From the NCBI GenBank assembly GCA_964432995.1, contig CAYSPU010000075.1, positions 1-22,564 of the forward strand: a stretch of 22,564 nt of DNA. Direction: 5' to 3'. Of this stretch, positions 1-8,824 are shown piece after piece. The notes beneath the pieces are model-generated. The model worked only from the letters and a program-made list of their open reading frames with translations. It had not been told where the DNA came from and did no database searches. The stretch comes from CAYSPU01 sp964432995. Lineage in GTDB: Bacteria; Verrucomicrobiota; Verrucomicrobiia; Limisphaerales; JAHDYP01. The translations under genes were made by a program, and so were the position numbers. Each line of letters opens with the position of its first letter. Positions within the stretch are counted from its first letter, which is position 1.

Positions 1-3000
1 CCTTGATGAGGACCTGTTGGGCCGGGGCGGTGGCGTTCGTGCGGTTCTCGAAGTGGATGACATAGGGCCAGAAGGCCTCGAGATCCACATAGCCCGCAAG
101 GCTGTAGCCGCCCGGGCCGAATTTCACGTTCGGATCGGAGGAACCTGCAGGTTGCGTCTTGCCGGAAGCGCCGGGGGACGGAGGCGGATGGGGTGGAGGA
201 TCGGGCGGGAGAGGCGGCCCGGGAGGGCAACCGGGGTAGCGGCCCTGGCGCGCCAGGTCGAGGAACTCCTCCGCTTCGTCGGTAGGCAGTCCGCGTTCTC
301 TCAGGCAAATGATCTCTTTCATCAGAGCCTCGGCCTCTTCCGCGTTGCATTGCGAGTCGTCGTCGCCGGGGCCGTCCCTCGCGCACTGTTCATGGTGGAC
401 CCCCTCGTGTATTTCAACACACGGGTAGGTGGGATCATCCTCGGACACAGAAATCATGATGACGGTGTAGCGTCTGCCATCTTCCGTTTCCATGCAGGCG
501 GTCGTGCCAACCATGCCATATTCGTAACCCCGCGGATCGCTGGCATAGGTGACCGCATTTCCCGCGTAACGATAGAGATTCATGTCGCTTCCCGCCAAGC
601 CAATCGGGTCCGCAGAGACGAAGCGACCGGCCACGGGATCATAGAATCGGGCGTGCATGAGCGACCAGCCGTGGTCGGCGGTCAGGACACCGGACTGTCC
701 GACAAACTCATGATCGTTCGGAACGGTTTCGAGCGAGAGCAGTTTCTTGCCGAAGGGATCGTACACATACCGATTGAGGTACTCGCCGGCAGGCCCGGTA
801 ACGCCGCTGACGGAGCCGAGGGCGTCGCACTCGAGGAAGCGGATCTCGCCCGACTGGTCGATACACCCGGCCAACCCTTCTCCATGCACGTAGCGAGCCA
901 CCAACTGGCCACTGCTGCCGAATTCGGCCGCGATGGTTCCGAGGCCGGTCGGGTCCACAAGGAACTCGGTCCTCTCGCCGTTGTGGACGATGGCGGTGCA
1001 GTGGCCAAAGGGGTCGTATTCGTAGGTCCAGGTCCCTGCGGACGTCACCAGCCTTGTCAGTCGGTTGTAGCAGTTATATTCCGCCGTGATGTTGCGGGGC
1101 ACACCCGCCCAGCCCGTCAGATTGCCATCGGCATCGTAGGCCAGCACGGAGCCGCCCACGGAAGTGTACTGGTTCAACGAATTGGCCGCGTAATCGGTGG
1201 CGGTGCCGTTCTCGACGGTTTGGATGCGGTTGCCGGCCGCGTCATAGGCATACGTGAGGTTCTGGTCGGGGATGGCCGTATTGGCGGATGCGAAAACGGC
1301 TTCGACCAACTGGCCTTGGCGGTCGTACTCGAAGGCCCAATGGCCATCGTGAGTCTCCAGCGTCTTGACCCGCCCTTGTCGGTCATAGGTGTAAGCGAAG
1401 CGGGAGCTGATTGCGCCTTCGCGCGCATAGTGGGTGAGCTCGGTGAGTTGCCCGGAGCAATCGTAGGTCGAGGTGGTGTACGTGCCGTTGGCGCGGTCCT
1501 CGCGAACCACGCGACCGGTGGAATCGTAACCGTATTGGATCAAGAGTCCGCCGGCGTCGGTCGAGATCGTGGCCAGCCGTCCGGCGGAGTCATACGCGTA
1601 GTTCAGTGCGAATCCGAGGTGATCGGTCATCCGGGTGCGGCGTCCCCCGGCATCATAGGTGTACGACAGGGAACGACCGTTGGAGTAGCTGACGTTTGTC
1701 ATCCGATCTGCGGGGCTGTAGGCAAACTCGACCCTCCCTTGCGCGTTGGAAACCGTGAGGAGATGGCCCCGGGAATCATAGGCGAAGTCCGTGAACTCCC
1801 CGGTGGGGAGGCTTTCCCGGATGACCCGGCCCGCGGCGTTGAAGTCATAGGCAGTGGCATCGCCGCGGCGATTGGTGATGCCCACCAGGTTGCCCGCCGA
1901 GTCATGATCGAACTGTTGTTGGCTGCCGTCCGGGAGCGTGACCGTCACCAGATTTCCGAGGGTGTCGAAGGTGTTGCGCGTCACGTGGCCGCGTGGATCT
2001 GTATGGGAGGTCATGCGGCGTGGTGAACCGCCGTAGATGAAACCTCCCGTCCGCCCGGCTGGGTCGGTCTGCGTCGCGAGGGCATCTGGAGCGGCATACG
2101 TGAACGAGTGCGTATTGCCATCGGCGTCCATGAGCCGGGTCACCCGATGCAGGTCGTCGTACGTCCGCCACAGGGTGTTGCCCGTGGAGTAGTCGGTTCT
2201 GGCGACGGCCCCGCGATGGTCGTGGAAGAGCCGAGTGCTTCCCCCACAGGCGGTGGTCAGGGCGACGGTCCCCGTGGAGTCGTAGGCATAGTCCCGTCTC
2301 TTGGTCTCCCCGTCCCGGTAGGAGCTGGTGAGGCGTCCGACCGCGTCGTAATCGTAGTATTGGTGGGTGTCGCCGGGAAAGGTGATGGCGGCCAGGGCGT
2401 GGTTGCGCGGCGAGCCCGGTTCGTCGAGGTAGGCATAGCGCGTAATCCGACCACCGGTCTCCTCAAAGGCAAGCAGGTGTTCCTGGGCTTCGTCGTAGGT
2501 GTATCCAACCGTTCGACCGAGGGAGTCGGTGAGGCGCTCGATTCGTCCGGCCACGTTGTAGGAGAAGTCGATCCAGGCCCCGGAAGAATGCGTCAACCGC
2601 CGGAGCTGGCCGTCGTGGTACGCCGCGGTGATGCCATTGCCGTTGCTGTCCGTGATCGATTCCAGTTGGCCTTCGGTCCCAAACCGCAGAACGGCGCCTC
2701 GTGGTTCCGCTAGCTCGAAGACCCCGTTGGCCTGCCGCGTCAGAACGCCTTGGTCCCCCTGGGCCGCGAAGTAGCTGCCGGTTCGGCTGTCCGGCTCGAA
2801 ACGGCGGACGGTGCCGTAGTGACTGGTTACCTCGACCGCACCATCAGGCAACGTGAGCAGGGACGCCGACCAGAGCGTGGACCAACCTCTTCCGAAAGGG
2901 CCGGTGCGGAACCGGCGCTCGACGTTCTGGCCGTACACTCGGTTGACGCCGAGGGCCAGGCCCGGGGCGGTGATCGCCAGATCGAACCGACTTGCCAGAT

Positions 3001-6000
3001 TCCGCTTCGGGTCGAAGCCGGCGATCTTGCGGAGTTCAAACCCCCAGAGGGAGGCAATGTCGTTCACCTTGTGTCCAAGTTGGCCGAGGTAGGTTGCGTT
3101 GGCATCCAGCATACCCACGTAATCGCCCCAGGCCGGCCCTACCTGACTGATCAAGTGAGGATAGAGCGCGTCCCAAGCCTCTTCGACTAGCCACGCCGGA
3201 CGGAGCGACGGTTGGATCTCCACCCAGTCCACCCGGTTGGTATCGTCGGCCATCAGCACACTCGCGGTGAACAGAATCTCCGGATAGCTCATGTCCCAGG
3301 GCTTCTGCCAGCCGGCGTAATAGATGGGCACGCGGGCGCGTTCGCCCGGGCCCAACACTCCAGGTATGGCACCACTCCCAAGAAACTGGACCTTCGAGTC
3401 GAAGCCTTCCGGCATGGCCGTGGTCCAGAATCCCCGGACCACACGGGAACCGTCGAGCGTGAGGATCGCCGCCATTCGATCGTTTTGCGTGCCGTAGACC
3501 TGCAGCAACGGTGCCGGCATGCTCACGGTCCCGGCGTTCTCGTATTCGACGTAGAGGGTGGCCACCTGGTGATAGCCGACGCGGCTGGGAACCACCAGGC
3601 GCGAGACGAATTGCGCTTCACCCCCAGCCTGCATTTCGAAGGCGTCCGCCAATTCGCTCGCCACGCCGTCCGGCAGTGAGACGCGAACCGCATAGAGACC
3701 TGCCGGCACGCTGTTCGAGGCGAACGCGGCTGTGATCTGCGTGAAGGAGTCCGGCGAGACGGCGCCGGCGGGGAAGATCGTTCCACTCGAATCCACCAGC
3801 GCCACCACTGTCGTGGGACCGAAGCCGGCACCGGTCAGGGTCAACACGGTGTCGGTGCTGTTACCGTGGCGGCTGGGGGTGACCCTCGCCACGAACAGCG
3901 AGGAGGTGTCCGCGAGCACAGTGTATGAGCCCGGCGTGACGATCGTGTCGCCGTAGACCAAGGCATACCACGTGCCCGGATATGCTGAGGGCACGAGGAT
4001 CTGGTGGCTGGCGCCCGGCGATTCGAAGCGGGCATCGTACTCACCACGGGAGGGTGGTGCGCCATACCGCAAATACAGCTCGGCGCGGTTCTCCACAACG
4101 GCATGGCTCAGACTCAAATGCAGAGGCGCATTCGTCTCCAAAACGACCCGGAAGAGGCGTGCCTGACCACCGCCAACGAACTCGCCCGCGAACGGCACTC
4201 CCAGCGTCAGATCCGTCTGGGTGGTCTCGGCGAGCCGGAAAGCATAGTCGCCCCCGGAACTCCCGCTTGAGGCCGTCGCAGTCACGGTGTACTGGCCGGA
4301 GGATGGAAGGTTCACCAGGGCCGAATTGGTGGCAAGCTCGACGAATCCCTGCCAGCCCTCGGGCCCCGACAAAGTGAAGACGATGTACGGCGCGGACAGG
4401 TTGCCCCGCTCGAGGCGCACCTGCGTGGCAGCCGATGCGGAGAACGTCCATTGGTCGACGCTGTAGGCATTCTCGATTCGCCCTGAAGCCTGGTCGTTCA
4501 GCACCAACTCGGCAACGTCAGGCGCTACGTCCCATGCAACAATCGAGTAGTGACCCGTACTCGCCGGATGCTCCGGAGCCGCCCGAACCTGGACGCGGTA
4601 GACACCGTCGTGTAATAGCACAATGCCCGTCTGGAAGACGATCTGCCCACGGACCGTGTTGCGGTTCGTGCAGACCACCGCACCCGCGTCATCCAGGCAG
4701 ACCACCTCGGCGTAGTCGAGGCGTACCGTGGGAATGCTCTCACTCCCCGGGTCGACCTCAATGGCGCAGATGTCACCCGTTCGACCGAAGAAGGTCCACT
4801 CGTCTACCTCGCCTTGTTCGGAGATGGTCCCGGCGGCGATCATGCCCAGATCAAGTGCTCCACCGTCGGGGACGAGAGTGACGGACCCGCCCGTGATGGG
4901 CCCACTGGCGGTCAGCCATCCTGCATAGAGATTCAGGCCGTTCAGGTCCAACGCCGCCTCCGCCGGCACCACGAGGGAATTCACATAAATCGCTTCCGCA
5001 TCGGCCCCCGGTGCGTTGTTCGACTCATCGACCAGTCGAACCGCCGATGCTCCACTCAAGGCGATCGTTCCGTAGGCGAAGTTCCTGGAATAGCCCGCCC
5101 GCGCCGGCCCCAAGTCCTGACTCATCACCTCCAGCAGTTGCGGATTGCCCGGAGTCCGGCCACCGTCCAGCAACAGTGTGCCGCGCGGTGCATAGGCGTC
5201 GCCTCGCTGCGTGCCACCGACCAAGTCACCGCTCACCCGGACGACACGACGCGGCTGGGTGATCAGCGTGCTTGACGTGTCGAACCAGAGCCCGCCGGCG
5301 TCGATGGTTCCACCGAAGTCGACCTGCAGACCGCCCTGATTGGTGAACTGTTCCCCCTGCACCACCACCGTTCCCCCACTCACGTCCGCCGTAATCACCC
5401 CCTGGTTCACCACCGATACGTCCCCTGCCCCATACCACGGATAACCAGTCCACGCCCCCACCACCCCGTTCTGCCCACGCACCGTAATCCCCGAACCAAT
5501 CGTCAATACCGTCCCCGATCCCAGCGGCAACAGCGCATTGTAGCCGCTCTGCCCAAACACCACCGTCCCCGCACCACTCAGACTCTGGCTCCCCCGAAAC
5601 CGCAACGCCGCCTCCCACGAACTGCTCGCATTGCCCAACGCCACGCTCCCGTTCAACACCAACCCGTTGGTCACGTCCACCCACACATGATCCGTCTCCG
5701 TCAACGCCATCAACCCCTCGACCGTCACCCCGTCCAACATCCCTCCAGAACGCGTACCCGCAAACGCCACCCCGTTGGTCGCCACCACCCGTCCCCCCAG
5801 AATCGTTCCCCCGACCAACCGCCAGCAATCCTCAGCCCCCACCACCAACTCCGCCTCCCGATTGTCCATTACCCCCACCAGGTTCACACACGCATTGCTC
5901 TGCGTCATTGTCCCCAAGTCCGCCGTCCGAAAGGCCCCCTGTAACTCGAGAGTCCCTCCCTCCAACGCAATCTGCCCCCCATTGCTCCATGCCTGCTTCA

Positions 6001-6895
6001 ACACCAGACGCCCTCCCCCCATGCTCCCCAGCGCCCCTTGGTTCGTAAAGGGCTCCGCCTGCACCACCAACGTCCCCCCACTCACGTCCGCCGTAATCAC
6101 CCCCTGGTTCACCACCGATACGTCCCCTGCCCCATACCACGGATAACCAGTCCACGCCCCCACCACCCCGTTCTGCCCACGCACCGTAATCCCCGAACCA
6201 ATCGTCAATACCGTCCCCGATCCCAGCGGCAACAGCGCATTGTAGCCGCTCTGCCCAAACACCACCGTCCCCGCACCACTCAGACTCTGGCTCCCCCGAA
6301 ACCGCAACGCCGCCTCCCACGAACTGCTCGCATTGCCCAACGCCACGCTCCCGTTCAACACCAACCCGTTGGTCACGTCCACCCACACGTGGTCCGTCTC
6401 CGTCAACGCCATCAACCCCTCGACCGTCACCCCGTCCAACATCCCCCCCGAACTGCTCCCCTGCAGCGCCACCCCGTTGGTTCCCGGAAGAACGGTGGCG
6501 CTACTGAGTTTTCCGCCCGCGAGGCGCAGGCCATCGTCGACTTGAATCGTGCCGGACACCATGAGCGAGCCTCCGGCCAGGATCAGCTCCGCCTGGCTCA
6601 CGATTTGCCGGGCAGATTGGGCGCCGGACTGGATGGTGACGGAGATGTTTGTTTCCGGCAGGCTGATCTGAACCTCGTCGTCTGGGCCCGGCAATGCGCC
6701 GGTGCTCCAGTGGGTGGGGTCGTGCCAATAACCGCTGCCGCCTACCCAGGAAACGGTCGCCGCGCACAGCGTGGAAAGACTGCCCATGCAGGTGAGTGCG
6801 CACAGCACCGAGCAGAAGGTCCGCTGGCGAGCGCGAGATCCTGTTGTACAGGCGTGTTCGGGGCATCCAGTGGGCAGGGTTTGGGGCGAGTTCAT
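1..6895 (-). CDS. Giant secreted Rhs/YD-repeat protein with HExxH domain (3' end outside window)
   Basis: One frame is open from the ATG at 6895 to the left edge (2298 codons visible, no stop); the nearest upstream in-frame stop is TAG at 7004-7006. Residues 1-46 form a long signal peptide (Arg-rich n-region, hydrophobic core, cleavage after CAA). Next comes a GGSGYWHDPTHWSTG motif typical of beta-strand-rich surface proteins, then repeats at about 151-274 and 385-508. Three PPC-like beta domains follow (about 686-995), then an IPT/TIG-like domain (about 1001-1086). The Rhs part begins near 1320 (VYGQNVERRFRTGPFGRGW) and has many YD repeats such as YTYDAGGRRTRMTD. It ends with the conserved DPIGLAGSDMNLYRYAGN junction near 2096. 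After the core lie HEGVH (2163-2167) with nearby Cys and Glu residues, a Pro-rich linker, and a DPN...ATAPAQ domain from about 2254. Function is unknown; a surface or effector-like role is inferred. No clear ribosome-binding site precedes the ATG. Confidence 0.9.
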   Translation of the reverse strand, partial: MNSPQTLPTGCPEHACTTGSRARQRTFCSVLCALTCMGSLSTLCAATVSWVGGSGYWHDPTHWSTGALPGPDDEVQISLPETNISVTIQSGAQSARQIVSQAELILAGGSLMVSGTIQVDDGLRLAGGKLSSATVLPGTNGVALQGSSSGGMLDGVTVEGLMALTETDHVWVDVTNGLVLNGSVALGNASSSWEAALRFRGSQSLSGAGTVVFGQSGYNALLPLGSGTVLTIGSGITVRGQNGVVGAWTGYPWYGAGDVSVVNQGVITADVSGGTLVVQAEPFTNQGALGSMGGGRLVLKQAWSNGGQIALEGGTLELQGAFRTADLGTMTQSNACVNLVGVMDNREAELVVGAEDCWRLVGGTILGGRVVATNGVAFAGTRSGGMLDGVTVEGLMALTETDHVWVDVTNGLVLNGSVALGNASSSWEAALRFRGSQSLSGAGTVVFGQSGYNALLPLGSGTVLTIGSGITVRGQNGVVGAWTGYPWYGAGDVSVVNQGVITADVSGGTVVVQGEQFTNQGGLQVDFGGTIDAGGLWFDTSSTLITQPRRVVRVSGDLVGGTQRGDAYAPRGTLLLDGGRTPGNPQLLEVMSQDLGPARAGYSRNFAYGTIALSGASAVRLVDESNNAPGADAEAIYVNSLVVPAEAALDLNGLNLYAGWLTASGPITGGSVTLVPDGGALDLGMIAAGTISEQGEVDEWTFFGRTGDICAIEVDPGSESIPTVRLDYAEVVCLDDAGAVVCTNRNTVRGQIVFQTGIVLLHDGVYRVQVRAAPEHPASTGHYSIVAWDVAPDVAELVLNDQASGRIENAYSVDQWTFSASAATQVRLERGNLSAPYIVFTLSGPEGWQGFVELATNSALVNLPSSGQYTVTATASSGSSGGDYAFRLAETTQTDLTLGVPFAGEFVGGGQARLFRVVLETNAPLHLSLSHAVVENRAELYLRYGAPPSRGEYDARFESPGASHQILVPSAYPGTWYALVYGDTIVTPGSYTVLADTSSLFVARVTPSRHGNSTDTVLTLTGAGFGPTTVVALVDSSGTIFPAGAVSPDSFTQITAAFASNSVPAGLYAVRVSLPDGVASELADAFEMQAGGEAQFVSRLVVPSRVGYHQVATLYVEYENAGTVSMPAPLLQVYGTQNDRMAAILTLDGSRVVRGFWTTAMPEGFDSKVQFLGSGAIPGVLGPGERARVPIYYAGWQKPWDMSYPEILFTASVLMADDTNRVDWVEIQPSLRPAWLVEEAWDALYPHLISQVGPAWGDYVGMLDANATYLGQLGHKVNDIASLWGFELRKIAGFDPKRNLASRFDLAITAPGLALGVNRVYGQNVERRFRTGPFGRGWSTLWSASLLTLPDGAVEVTSHYGTVRRFEPDSRTGSYFAAQGDQGVLTRQANGVFELAEPRGAVLRFGTEGQLESITDSNGNGITAAYHDGQLRRLTHSSGAWIDFSYNVAGRIERLTDSLGRTVGYTYDEAQEHLLAFEETGGRITRYAYLDEPGSPRNHALAAITFPGDTHQYYDYDAVGRLTSSYRDGETKRRDYAYDSTGTVALTTACGGSTRLFHDHRGAVARTDYSTGNTLWRTYDDLHRVTRLMDADGNTHSFTYAAPDALATQTDPAGRTGGFIYGGSPRRMTSHTDPRGHVTRNTFDTLGNLVTVTLPDGSQQQFDHDSAGNLVGITNRRGDATAYDFNAAGRVIRESLPTGEFTDFAYDSRGHLLTVSNAQGRVEFAYSPADRMTNVSYSNGRSLSYTYDAGGRRTRMTDHLGFALNYAYDSAGRLATISTDAGGLLIQYGYDSTGRVVREDRANGTYTTSTYDCSGQLTELTHYAREGAISSRFAYTYDRQGRVKTLETHDGHWAFEYDRQGQLVEAVFASANTAIPDQNLTYAYDAAGNRIQTVENGTATDYAANSLNQYTSVGGSVLAYDADGNLTGWAGVPRNITAEYNCYNRLTRLVTSAGTWTYEYDPFGHCTAIVHNGERTEFLVDPTGLGTIAAEFGSSGQLVARYVHGEGLAGCIDQSGEIRFLECDALGSVSGVTGPAGEYLNRYVYDPFGKKLLSLETVPNDHEFVGQSGVLTADHGWSLMHARFYDPVAGRFVSADPIGLAGSDMNLYRYAGNAVTYASDPRGYEYGMVGTTACMETEDGRRYTVIMISVSEDDPTYPCVEIHEGVHHEQCARDGPGDDDSQCNAEEAEALMKEIICLRERGLPTDEAEEFLDLARQGRYPGCPPGPPLPPDPPPHPPPSPGASGKTQPAGSSDPNVKFGPGGYSLAGYVDLEAFWPYVIHFENRTNATAPAQQVLIK
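5373..5742 (-). repeat. In-frame intragenic direct repeat, copy 2
   Basis: This stretch of about 370 bp is almost identical to 6075-6444, displaced by exactly 702 bp (234 codons), so the frame is kept. Only a few substitutions are visible, two of them near 5690-5693 against 6392-6395. It encodes part of the beta-strand-rich N-terminal region (about residues 385-508). Confidence 0.93.
6075..6444 (-). repeat. In-frame intragenic direct repeat, copy 1
   Basis: This is the partner of the copy at 5373-5742, read first by the ribosome (about residues 151-274). The coding strand here favours GGG, GTG, TTG, GCG and ACG codons, whereas the rest of the gene prefers GGC, CTG, GCC and ACC. The similarity at DNA level, not only protein level, points to recent duplication or gene conversion. 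Confidence 0.93.
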
Positions 6896-7226
6896 GACGC
6901 AACCATCATGTTGGCAGGCGTGGTCCGCGGTGTCGGTCAGACAAGGGGTGCGAGACCGGCGCCCATGACAAATCTGCTGCAAGCGGCTGCCAGGGGCATG
7001 ATCCTACGCATGCACCGGGGATAACGCGGTTGTCAAGGACCGATTTGGAGCACTTGAGGCCTTCGCGGAGGGCGCTGGGGTGCGGTCGTCCCCGGTCAGC
7101 GCACGGTCTCCGCCCCTGTCGCCATGCTGGGCTTGGTCGTGGATTTGGGCGAAATCAGGTCCGGGCGGGGCGTTCACCTCGATGGACACCCAACCGGTGC
7201 GCCGGCCGGGCATTCAACGAGTGAAC
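6896..7226. other. Intergenic region between pyrB and the Rhs gene
   Basis: There is no convincing gene in these 331 bases. They hold a degenerate copy of a dispersed repeat (7083-7149, listed separately). No poly-T hairpin terminator for pyrB was seen, nor a clear promoter for the Rhs gene. Confidence 0.6.
7083..7149 (+). repeat. Dispersed repeat, short copy
   Basis: Positions 7083-7118 match 20518-20553 with about 4 differences in 36 bases (both contain CGGTCGTCCCCGGTCAGCGC). Positions 7115-7129 match 20665-20679 with one difference, and 7125-7149 match 20716-20740 with about 4 differences in 25. The three matches are in the same order, so this copy looks like a deletion derivative of the longer element at 20518-20740. 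Confidence 0.75.
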
Positions 7227-8168
7227 TCACATGCCGACTTCCTGCGGGCCCCGACCGCCGTTGACCAGGAAGAGGACGGCCATGCGCACGGCCAAGCCGT
7301 TGGTGACCTGCTCGAGGATCACCGAGCGGCTGCTATCGGCGATGTCGCTGTCGATCTCCACTCCCCGGTTGATGGGGCCGGGGTGCATGATGATCGCGTC
7401 CGGCTTGGTGCGCTCGAGCCGCGCCTTGTTCAAGCCGAAGAGACTGGTGTACTCGCCCGTGCCGGGGAACATGGCCTTGCGCTGGCGCTCGTGCTGGATG
7501 CGCAACAGGTTGATAACGTCCGCACCCTCGATGGCCTCGAGGACGTCGTGAGTGACGCGGCAACCCATCTGTTCGAAGCCGCGGGGCACCAGGGTGCTCG
7601 GGCCGCACAACGTCACGTGCGCCCCCAGTTTGGTGAGCGCCCAGATGTTCGAACGCGCCACCCGGCTGTAGAGGATGTCGCCCAGGATGGTGACCCGCAG
7701 GCCGGCGATCCGCCCCTTCTTCTCCCGGATGGTGAAGGCATCCAGCAGGGCCTGGGTCGGATGCTCGTGCGCGCCGTCGCCGGCGTTCACCACGCTGGCG
7801 TTCAACACCCGCGAGAGGAAATGCGGCGCTCCCGCCGCACTGTGCCGCATGATGAAGATATCCGCATTGAGCGACTCGAGGTTGCGGGCCGTGTCCTTGA
7901 GGGTCTCGCCCTTCTTGAGGGAAGAAGCCTCCGCGGTGAAGTTGATGACATCCGCCGTCAACCGTAGCGCCGCCAACTCGAAGCTGATCCGCGTGCGTGT
8001 CGAAGGCTCGACAAACAGGTTCACCACCGTCTTGCCGCGGAGCGCCGGGACTTTCTTGATGACGCGCTCGCCCACCGCCTTGAACGCCGTGGCGGTGTCG
8101 AGCACCGTCACGATTTCCTCCGCGGTCAGCGACTCGATGTCCAGCAGGTGTCGGCGGTTCCAGTTCAT
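7227..8168 (-). CDS. pyrB: Aspartate carbamoyltransferase, catalytic subunit
   Basis: It catalyses the committed step of pyrimidine synthesis, carbamoyl phosphate plus aspartate to carbamoyl aspartate, in the cytoplasm. The 313-residue length is normal for the catalytic chain. The carbamoyl-phosphate loop STRTR is at 56-60, MRHS at 107-110, HPTQ at 136-139 and MHPGPINRGVE at 261-271. The ATG overlaps the pyrR stop codon (ATGA at 8165-8168), which implies translational coupling and shared control by the upstream attenuator. No pyrI regulatory subunit gene or pyrC follows within the window; the next gene is the Rhs giant 331 bp away. Confidence 0.97.
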   Translation of the reverse strand: MNWNRRHLLDIESLTAEEIVTVLDTATAFKAVGERVIKKVPALRGKTVVNLFVEPSTRTRISFELAALRLTADVINFTAEASSLKKGETLKDTARNLESLNADIFIMRHSAAGAPHFLSRVLNASVVNAGDGAHEHPTQALLDAFTIREKKGRIAGLRVTILGDILYSRVARSNIWALTKLGAHVTLCGPSTLVPRGFEQMGCRVTHDVLEAIEGADVINLLRIQHERQRKAMFPGTGEYTSLFGLNKARLERTKPDAIIMHPGPINRGVEIDSDIADSSRSVILEQVTNGLAVRMAVLFLVNGGRGPQEVGM

Positions 8169-8704
8169 CCTTTGACCAGGTCGACCCGGTCGGCGCCCGC
8201 ATCCTCGCGGAGGCGGACGTTGACCCGCTCGGTGAGGGCGGTGGGAACGTTTTTGCCCACGAAATCCGCCTTGATCGGCAGCTCGCGGTGACCGCGGTCG
8301 ATGAGCACCGCCAACTGGATCCGCCGCGGCCGACCGAGATCATTCAGCGCATCCAGCGCGGCGCGCGTGCTCCGACCCGTGAACAGAACGTCGTCCACCA
8401 AGACAACCGTCTTGTCCGTGACATCGCACGGAATCACCGTCGGATGCACCGTCGGCGCCAATTGCGAGTCCAGGTCATCCCGGTGCATGTTGATGTCGAT
8501 GCTCCCGACGGGGACCGGGTGGCCCCAGATCCCGCCGAGGTGCTGCGCCAGCCGGCGCCCGAGGTGGACCCCGCCGCGCTGGACCCCCACCAGCACCACG
8601 TTCGCGGAATCCTCGTTCCGCTCCGCAATCTCGTGGGCAATGCGCGTCAGCACCCGCGCAATGGCGGCTTCGTCGAGAATGATGATTTCCCGTGGTTCGG
8701 GCAT
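8165..8704 (-). CDS. pyrR: Bifunctional pyr regulator / uracil phosphoribosyltransferase
   Basis: PyrR binds pyr mRNA when UMP or UTP is high and promotes transcription termination; the family usually also makes UMP from uracil and PRPP. The 179 residues align over the full length with the family as I remember it: ILDEAAIARVLTRIAHEI at the N-terminus, the PRPP loop VVLVDDVLFTGRST at 100-113, then LAVLIDRGHRELPIKADFVG. That alignment supports the ATG at 8704 as the true start, although the codon directly follows a run of seven T and no Shine-Dalgarno sequence is possible there. A PyrR-binding hairpin and a terminator lie just upstream, consistent with autogenous attenuation. Confidence 0.96.
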   Translation of the reverse strand: MPEPREIIILDEAAIARVLTRIAHEIAERNEDSANVVLVGVQRGGVHLGRRLAQHLGGIWGHPVPVGSIDINMHRDDLDSQLAPTVHPTVIPCDVTDKTVVLVDDVLFTGRSTRAALDALNDLGRPRRIQLAVLIDRGHRELPIKADFVGKNVPTALTERVNVRLREDAGADRVDLVKG

Positions 8705-8738
8705 AAAAAAAGAATTGGCTCAGTCTCTGAACCAATTC
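8705..8738 (-). terminator. Intrinsic terminator of the pyr attenuator
   Basis: Read on the minus strand, GAATTGGTTCAG, loop AGA and CTGAGCCAATTC form a 12-bp stem (one G-U pair) at 8738-8712, followed by seven T at 8711-8705 and then directly the pyrR ATG. It sits 41 bases downstream of the PyrR-binding hairpin, as expected for PyrR-controlled attenuation. It could also end transcripts arriving from the small gene and pduST. I could not resolve the competing antiterminator by eye. Confidence 0.9.
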
Positions 8739-8779
8739 AACACCCAATCCGTCTTACCGGCAACTCCACATCGCGCACC

Positions 8780-8810
8780 CCTTTGCGGCCTCGCGGGACC
8801 GCCTTAAAGG
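8780..8810 (-). promoter_or_regulatory. PyrR-binding RNA element (anti-antiterminator)
   Basis: On the minus strand, GCGGUC, loop CCGCGA and GGCCGC form a 6-bp stem with a hexaloop (8802-8785). The loop fits CNGNGA. The whole fits the PyrR consensus ARUCCNGNGAGGYU except that its outer A-U pair is a G-C pair, which preserves pairing. A lower stem CCUUU/AAAGG is set off by a 5'-side bulge AAG, matching the bulged shape of known PyrR sites. It begins 14 bases after the stop of the small upstream gene. High pyrimidine levels are expected to stabilise it through PyrR and let the terminator form. Confidence 0.88.
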
Positions 8811-8824
8811 CTTCCTCCCGGCGC

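Noticed and set aside
17..2026. Long open frame of 669 codons on the plus strand
   Set aside because: It is antisense to the Rhs/YD-repeat gene, whose minus-strand translation gives clear YD repeats and the Rhs junction. High GC leaves the opposite strand open.
6038..7024. Plus-strand frame of 328 codons
   Set aside because: Its product is low-complexity Pro/His/Arg and antisense to the signal-peptide end of the Rhs gene.
7080..8343. Plus- and minus-strand alternative frames over pyrB
   Set aside because: The pyrB frame has all family motifs; the others show none.
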